Assembly: GCA_000436535.1 (NCBI GenBank)
Contig: FR886343.1
Coordinates: 1-20,174 of the forward strand
Direction: 5' to 3'
From: Eubacterium sp. CAG:252
GTDB lineage: Bacteria > Bacillota > Clostridia > Lachnospirales > Lachnospiraceae
Length of the DNA stretch: 20,174 nt
The notes under the pieces were generated by a model, which saw only the letters and a program-made list of their open reading frames with translations, ran no database searches and had not been told where the DNA came from. Each line of letters opens with the position of its first letter. Positions within the stretch are counted from its first letter, which is position 1. Positions 15,912 through 20,174 of this stretch are shown piece after piece. Both the position numbers and the translations under genes were made by a program.

Positions 15912-16415
15912 ATGGCAGGAGTAGATAATACATCAGGTGTTACATCGAGTCAGATTATCAGTTCTACATCTAAGACAAGCAACACAAAGCAGTCCAATAT
16001 GCTTAATATGCAGGACTTTTTAAGCTTGTTAGTAGCTGAAATGCAGAATCAGGATCCGCTTGAACCAACAAGTAATTCTGACTATATGGCACAGATGGCA
16101 ACATTCTCACAGGTTGAAGCAACATCAGATATGAATGAAAGAGTATTAAGCCAGACAGCATCTAATCTTATAGGTAAAGCAGTTATTGTAAAGACTGATA
16201 CTAACAGTTCTGGCTATGCAGGTGGTATAGTTAATGGCTGGCAGGAGATTGATGGTATAGTATATCTTGGAATTAATGGTAACCTTTATGATATCAATGA
16301 TATTGACCAGGTTATAGATAAAGATTACTATGAAAAGTGGAATAATGCTGCGAATGGTAATGGCTCTAACGCTAATTCTGGAAGCAGCACTAATACAGAT
16401 AACAAGACAGAATAA
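15912..16415 (+). CDS. flgD: Flagellar hook assembly (cap) protein FlgD
   Basis: FlgD caps the growing hook and guides polymerisation of FlgE. The conserved N-terminal region is clear: MQDFLSLLVAEMQNQDPLEP (33-52) and YMAQMATFSQVEATSDMNE (58-76). At 167 residues this is the short Firmicutes form (YlxG type); the rest includes a small beta-rich segment (LIGKAVIVKTD, then YLGINGNLYDINDIDQV) and an Asn/Ser/Gly-rich tail. The full FlgD Ig-like domain of enterobacteria is not apparent. A purine-rich AAAGGAGA lies just before the ATG. It is placed between fliK and the TIGR02530-type gene. Confidence 0.93.
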   Translation: MAGVDNTSGVTSSQIISSTSKTSNTKQSNMLNMQDFLSLLVAEMQNQDPLEPTSNSDYMAQMATFSQVEATSDMNERVLSQTASNLIGKAVIVKTDTNSSGYAGGIVNGWQEIDGIVYLGINGNLYDINDIDQVIDKDYYEKWNNAANGNGSNANSGSSTNTDNKTE

Positions 16416-16507
16416 TGGATACTGTAAATGGATTGAAGGTATTCAGGCTTTAAGTTAGCCATATATGTCTGAGATATAGAAAACATCAGGCAGGATTGGA
16501 GCTTCGT

Positions 16508-16942
16508 ATGAGTAATATGATTAATAATAATATTAATTCAATTGAACGAATGACCGAAGCTATCAGTAAGAGAAAGAAACAGGATGTTAATGCCACTTAT
16601 AATGGCCCTTCATTTACTGAAATATTAAGTAGACAGAAGTCAATAGATGAACTTGTTGCAGACAGAACTGAACAGACAGTTGTATCTGGTGGGATAAGGT
16701 TTACAAAGCATGCAGATGCAAGACTTATGCAAAGAAACATCAGACTTACTGACGAACAGATGACAAGACTTGAAGAGGGAATCAGAAAGGCATCCGATAA
16801 AGGAATCAAGGAGTCTTTGGTTCTTGTTGATGATCTTGCTTTTATAGTTAATACTGATAAGAAGATGGTTATAACGGCAATAGACCAGAATTCAAGTGAA
16901 GATAATATATATACAAACATTGATGGTGCAGTTATTATATAG
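16508..16942 (+). CDS. TIGR02530-type conserved flagellar operon protein
   Basis: This matches, by memory of the family, the conserved small protein found next to flgD and flgE in many Firmicutes and spirochaetes, whose function is unknown to me. The recognisable core is GGIRFTKHADARLMQRNIRL (61-80), KGIKESLVLVDDLAFIV (98-114) and the C-terminal NIYTNIDGAVII (133-144). The N-terminal third is polar and variable. There is no signal peptide or membrane segment, so it is cytoplasmic or a type III export substrate. I chose the ATG at 16508 (144 residues), with GGAG at 16498-16501 six bases upstream, over an in-frame TTG at 16496. Its fixed place between flgD and flgE suggests a part in hook assembly or its timing; that is inference. 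Confidence 0.82.
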   Translation: MSNMINNNINSIERMTEAISKRKKQDVNATYNGPSFTEILSRQKSIDELVADRTEQTVVSGGIRFTKHADARLMQRNIRLTDEQMTRLEEGIRKASDKGIKESLVLVDDLAFIVNTDKKMVITAIDQNSSEDNIYTNIDGAVII

Positions 16943-16955
16943 CAGGACCGGTAAG

Positions 16956-16998
16956 GATGCTATTCACCCCGGAATGACGGAAGGGGTGGACATACATC
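16956..16998 (+). promoter_or_regulatory. GC-rich hairpin in the flgE leader
   Basis: TTCACCCC at 16963-16970 pairs with GGGGTGGA at 16983-16990 (eight pairs, one G-U) around a 12-base loop. After small bulges the helix continues outwards: TA at 16961-16962 with TA at 16993-16994, and GATG at 16956-16959 with CATC at 16995-16998. No U-tract follows, so it is not a standard terminator. It ends 25 bases before the GGAGGA ribosome site of flgE (17024-17029). The GC content stands out against AT-rich surroundings. Confidence 0.55.
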
Positions 16999-17038
16999 AG
17001 TGTAAAACAGGTTTAGGCAATATGGAGGAACAAATATT

Positions 17039-18370
17039 ATGATGAGAGCATTGTTCTCTGGTGTATCAGGCCTTAAGGCTCACCAGACAAGAATGGATGT
17101 TATAGGTAATAATATAGCTAATGTTAATACAGTAGCATATAAGTCACAGTCTATGACTTTCAGTGAAGTGTTTTATCAGACAACACAGACAGCTACAGGA
17201 CCTAATGCGACTACTGGTAAAGGTGGTACTAATGCTATGCAGATTGGTCTTGGTTCATCAGTTGGCGCAATTTCAACAGCTATGACGACAGAAGGTGCCA
17301 CAGAAAGAACAGATAATACAACAGATCTTGCTATTACAGGTAGTAATGCATTTTTTATCGTAAGTAATGCTGGAACTACATATTTTACAAGAGCTGGTAA
17401 CTTCACAAAGGATGAGTCAGGTGCACTTGTTACACAGTCAGGCGCTAATGTAATGGGCTGGCAGATAGATGCTACAACAGGTGAAGTAGTTAAGGATAAG
17501 GTATCAAAGCTTTATCTTGACAGTCCTGAATTCAGATATACATTACCAGAAAGAACAACAGGACTTACACTTACAGGTAATATAGATTCATCATCTACAG
17601 AAGATCTTGCGGCAACACTTAACTTTTATGACAGCTTAGGAAGTTCATATCAGGCTACTATAGTGTTCCATAGAGAAGGTCAGACTGGTAATGATGTAAC
17701 ATATTCAATAGCTGGTTCAACAATAACAAAGGATGGTGAATCAACAACTCTTACAATAGAAACAAGTGATTCGCTTGTGTTTAATTCAGTTACGGGTCTT
17801 TCAAATGAGGCTAATTCTAATATAACATTTACAATTGGAAGTGATACAGCGAATGACCCTCAGCTCGATTCTATCGGTTCAGTAGGCGATCATACTCTTA
17901 CTGTTGATATGTCAGGTATTAAGATGATAAAGGATAACAATTCTATAAAGCAGACAGATGGTATACTTGATCCAGTATCTGGTGCTTATGTAGGTGGTGG
18001 TAAAGCTGTTGGTACTATGACATCTTATGGTATTGATACAACAGGACGTATTGTTGCAAGTTATAGTAATGGTGATACTCAGGTTATAGGACAGATTGCC
18101 GTAACAGAGTTTACTAACCCGGCAGGTCTTGAAAAGGTTGGTGAGAACCTTTACTCAGCAACACTTAACTCAGGTGAGTTTGATGGTATAGGTAAGGATA
18201 TTTCTTCTACAAGTGGAAAGATTCAGTCAGGAGTACTTGAAATGTCTAATGTAGATCTTGCTTCAGAATTCACAAGCATGATTACAACACAGAGAGGTTA
18301 TCAGGCTAATTCGAGAATTATCACAGTGTCAGATACATTGCTTGAAGAGCTTATTAACCTTAAGAGATAA
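17039..18370 (+). CDS. flgE: Flagellar hook protein FlgE
   Basis: FlgE polymerises into the hook, the universal joint between rod and filament. The N-terminal axial-protein signature is MMRALFSGVSGLKAHQTRMD (1-20), followed by VIGNNIANVNTVAYKSQSMTF (split around residue 30). The C-terminus carries SNVDLASEFTSMITTQRGYQ (402-421), followed by IITVSDTLLEELINLKR. The middle (about 75-370) is the exposed hook domain region, rich in Thr, Ser, Gly and Asp, and lacks cysteine. At 443 residues it is the full-length hook form rather than the short FlgG-like form of Bacillus. GGAGGA at 17024-17029 is nine bases before the first of two adjacent ATG codons. A GC-rich hairpin sits in the leader and a long hairpin follows the gene. 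Confidence 0.96.
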   Translation: MMRALFSGVSGLKAHQTRMDVIGNNIANVNTVAYKSQSMTFSEVFYQTTQTATGPNATTGKGGTNAMQIGLGSSVGAISTAMTTEGATERTDNTTDLAITGSNAFFIVSNAGTTYFTRAGNFTKDESGALVTQSGANVMGWQIDATTGEVVKDKVSKLYLDSPEFRYTLPERTTGLTLTGNIDSSSTEDLAATLNFYDSLGSSYQATIVFHREGQTGNDVTYSIAGSTITKDGESTTLTIETSDSLVFNSVTGLSNEANSNITFTIGSDTANDPQLDSIGSVGDHTLTVDMSGIKMIKDNNSIKQTDGILDPVSGAYVGGGKAVGTMTSYGIDTTGRIVASYSNGDTQVIGQIAVTEFTNPAGLEKVGENLYSATLNSGEFDGIGKDISSTSGKIQSGVLEMSNVDLASEFTSMITTQRGYQANSRIITVSDTLLEELINLKR

Positions 18371-18394
18371 TTAATATAATTGAAGCGGTTTATA

Positions 18395-18435
18395 CGGGAT
18401 GAAGCGCTACAGATAGTTTGCAGCGTTTCATTCTG
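18395..18435 (+). other. Long stem-loop after flgE
   Basis: CGGGATGAAGCGCT at 18395-18408 pairs over all 14 positions (four G-U) with AGCGTTTCATTCTG at 18422-18435 around a 13-base loop. Only TTGATAG follows, so it lacks the U-tract of a strong intrinsic terminator. It could be a partial terminator, or protect the 3' end of the flgE message. Confidence 0.55.
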
Positions 18436-18515
18436 TTGATAGAAAAGACTTGTAAGAGGACTTTTAGGATAGTTAAATTTACTTAGAAAAATATGCAGAA
18501 AATGGCAGTATTTTG

Positions 18516-18544
18516 TTGCATTATTTTGCCATTGGTGTTTTAAT
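18516..18544 (+). promoter_or_regulatory. Possible internal promoter for motA
   Basis: TTGCAT (18516-18521) and TTTAAT (18539-18544) are 17 bases apart; the -10 matches consensus at five of six positions and the -35 at three. It overlaps an inverted repeat, AATGGCA at 18501-18507 and TGCCATT at 18527-18533. Transcription would start near 18551, 70 bases before motA. This is a weak call in AT-rich DNA. Confidence 0.28.
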
Positions 18545-18620
18545 ATAGATAGTTTTACATGGGGGATTGTATTTATAAGGATAAGTATGCCCCACAACGA
18601 AAGAATGGATGGTGTATTGA

Positions 18621-19415
18621 ATGGATATAGCTACACTTGTTGGTACTATTGTCGGATTTGTAATGGTAATATTCGGAATTATGTGGGGTAAAGGAGCCTC
18701 GGTACTCCAGAATTTCATAGATGTTCCTTCAATTATTATTACAGTTGGTGGTTCATTGTCGGGAATTATGGCTTCTTATAGTCTTAAGGATTTCCTTGGT
18801 AATTTCAAGGGAGTCGGTCTTGCATTTAAGGATCCCAAGTATGATCACGGAGCTACAATATCTAAGATAATCGAATTGTCTAATGTGGCAAGAAAAGAAG
18901 GACTTCTTGCGCTCGAAGAAGTTGCCCAGAACTTAGATGATGAATTTATGAAGAAGGGAATTCTGCTTATAGTCGATGGTACAGAGCCGGAACTCGTAAG
19001 AGGAATTCTTGAAACAGAACTTATGAATATGGATGAAAGACACAGAAGTGTTGCTGGTTTCTTCGAGGCGTGGGCAGCTCTCGGTCCTGCCTGGGGTATG
19101 ATTGGTACGCTTATTGGTCTGGTTAATATGCTAAAGGATCTTACGGATTCTTCGGCAATCGGTCCTAATATGGCGACAGCCTTGCTTACAACACTTTATG
19201 GTTCACTTATAGCTAACTGGTTCTGTACTCCTATAGCGAACAAGTTAAAAGCTCAGAATGCTACAGAGTATCAGCTCAGGGAAATAGTTATTGAAGGTCT
19301 TCTTTCAATACAGGCAGGTGAGAACCCAAGAGTTATTGAAGAGAAGCTTAAGTCATTCCTTTCACCAGCTACAAGAACAGCCATTTCGACAGAAGAAGGT
19401 GGAGGTGAGGCTTAA
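18621..19415 (+). CDS. motA: Flagellar motor stator protein MotA
   Basis: MotA is the membrane subunit that surrounds MotB and converts ion flow into torque on FliG. Four membrane segments are visible at about residues 5-23, 33-52, 148-170 and 182-204, with a large cytoplasmic loop between the second and third. The loop has the torque region around ARKEGLLALEEVAQNLDDEF (90-109). The conserved GPAWGMIGTLIGLV (155-168) and PNMATALLTTLYG (182-194) contain the two channel-side prolines, Pro156 and Pro182. Length (264) is normal. The ribosome site is a modest GGATGGTG upstream of the ATG. It follows flgE by 250 gene-free bases and shares TAATG with motB. Whether it uses protons or sodium cannot be told from this. 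Confidence 0.97.
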   Translation: MDIATLVGTIVGFVMVIFGIMWGKGASVLQNFIDVPSIIITVGGSLSGIMASYSLKDFLGNFKGVGLAFKDPKYDHGATISKIIELSNVARKEGLLALEEVAQNLDDEFMKKGILLIVDGTEPELVRGILETELMNMDERHRSVAGFFEAWAALGPAWGMIGTLIGLVNMLKDLTDSSAIGPNMATALLTTLYGSLIANWFCTPIANKLKAQNATEYQLREIVIEGLLSIQAGENPRVIEEKLKSFLSPATRTAISTEEGGGEA

Positions 19416-20174
19416 TGGCTAAAAAGAAACCTCAGGAACAACCAGCTGGTGCTCCAGCGTGGATGAGCACTTTCAGTGATCTGATGAATCTTTTGCTGTG
19501 TTTCTTCGTACTTCTTTTCTCTATGTCATCTGTTGATGCAGAGAAGTTTGAGAAAGTAGCGGCATCGCTTAATGCCAGTTTTAGTATATTCTCAGCAGGT
19601 GGTTCCGCACTGACGGATGAAGGTATACTTGTCGGGAGTGGGGCTACACAGCTTAATGATCTTAGTTCTTATTATAATAATATGGGACTTAACACAGATG
19701 GTGAGTTCACAGAAGAAGTAAAAAGTGCTCAGGAGCAGATTGAAAAAGAAGGTTTGAAAGAATCAGAGAATATGGCAGAGCAGATAGAGAATAACTTGAA
19801 ATCTGCCGGTGTGGACAATCAAGTTGAGGTAACAGCAACAAGCAAGTATGTTATGCTTAATCTGAATGGTGGTATACTGTTTAACTCAGGAGATGCAGAA
19901 CTTACAGCAGATGCTGTTAAGCTGCTTGAAGGTGTTTCAGATGCAATATATCAGTATGATAATAACTATATAACTATAGAAGGACATACAGACAGCAATC
20001 CTATCAATACTGCAAAGTATCCGGATAATATGATGCTTTCAGTACACAGGGCACATAGTGTATATAATTATCTTGTCAAGACTAAGAACTTTGACCCTAA
20101 GACATTGACTTCATCAGGAAGAGGAGAGAGTGTTCCAGTTGCGGATAATTCCACAGCAGAGGGAAGAGCACAGA
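19415..20174 (+). CDS. motB: Flagellar motor stator protein MotB (truncated by window end)
   Basis: MotB anchors the stator to peptidoglycan and supplies the ion-binding aspartate. The ATG at 19415 overlaps the motA stop by one base, so translation is probably coupled; GGAGGTGAGG at about 19401-19410 is an excellent ribosome site. The basic N-terminus leads into one membrane segment (about residues 20-37) with the critical aspartate as Asp22 in FSDLMNLLLCFFVLLFSM. A linker and plug region follow (about 40-145). The OmpA-like peptidoglycan-binding domain has ITIEGHTDSNPIN and, at the window edge, STAEGRAQ, just before the expected NRRVE motif. About 253 residues are present; only a short C-terminal end is missing. 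Confidence 0.95.
   Translation, partial: MAKKKPQEQPAGAPAWMSTFSDLMNLLLCFFVLLFSMSSVDAEKFEKVAASLNASFSIFSAGGSALTDEGILVGSGATQLNDLSSYYNNMGLNTDGEFTEEVKSAQEQIEKEGLKESENMAEQIENNLKSAGVDNQVEVTATSKYVMLNLNGGILFNSGDAELTADAVKLLEGVSDAIYQYDNNYITIEGHTDSNPINTAKYPDNMMLSVHRAHSVYNYLVKTKNFDPKTLTSSGRGESVPVADNSTAEGRAQ

Noticed and set aside
18559..18630. 23-codon frame from ATG 18559 overlapping the motA start
   Set aside because: It has no ribosome site and no recognisable sequence; its composition looks like chance.
1..20174. Mobile elements, CRISPR arrays, tRNA or rRNA genes, toxin-antitoxin or defence genes
   Set aside because: I looked on both strands and saw no transposase, integrase, regularly spaced repeats, RNA gene signature or defence-type protein.

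Overview
The window looks like a chromosomal core region of a motile, low-GC, Gram-positive anaerobe of the class Clostridia, most likely family Lachnospiraceae (Roseburia, Lachnospira, Butyrivibrio or a relative). This rests on AT-rich DNA, strong Shine-Dalgarno sites, several TTG starts, a CodY of the Lachnospiraceae type (MSVQLLDKTRK start) and the gene order comM-dprA-topA-codY-flgB. The genus is an inference. All recognisable genes are on the + strand.

Layout. Bases 1-255 hold no complete recognisable gene, only a tiny reading frame of unknown meaning and the comM leader. Bases 256-5347 carry DNA-processing genes: comM (MCM-like ATPase linked to transformation), dprA (RecA loader) and topA (topoisomerase I). 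Bases 5514-6284 encode CodY, a nutrient-responsive global regulator with its own candidate promoter and CodY-like box upstream and a very clear intrinsic terminator downstream. After a 410-base gene-free stretch with a candidate promoter, a long flagellar operon runs from 6695 to the end of the window: flgB, flgC, fliE, fliF, fliG, fliH, fliI, fliJ, a MotE/YlxF-like gene, fliK, flgD, a TIGR02530-type flagellar operon gene, flgE, motA and motB (cut by the window end).

How the genes work together. FlgB, FlgC and FliE form the proximal rod. FliF and FliG form the MS-ring and rotor switch. FliH, FliI and FliJ power export. FliK sets hook length, FlgD caps the growing hook and FlgE is the hook. 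MotA and MotB are the stator. The order matches the Bacillus fla/che operon, with two differences: trmFO-xerC-hslVU are not between topA and codY, and no flbD gene lies between flgE and motA.

I found no mobile element, CRISPR array, RNA gene or obviously novel multi-gene system. The points most worth a second look are in non-coding DNA and fine detail: a 15-base CodY-box-like sequence found both upstream of codY and in the fliK leader (14 of 15 identical), structured leaders before fliK and flgE, a long hairpin after flgE, a CodY effector pocket without the Bacillus arginine, and TTG starts on both fliH and fliI.
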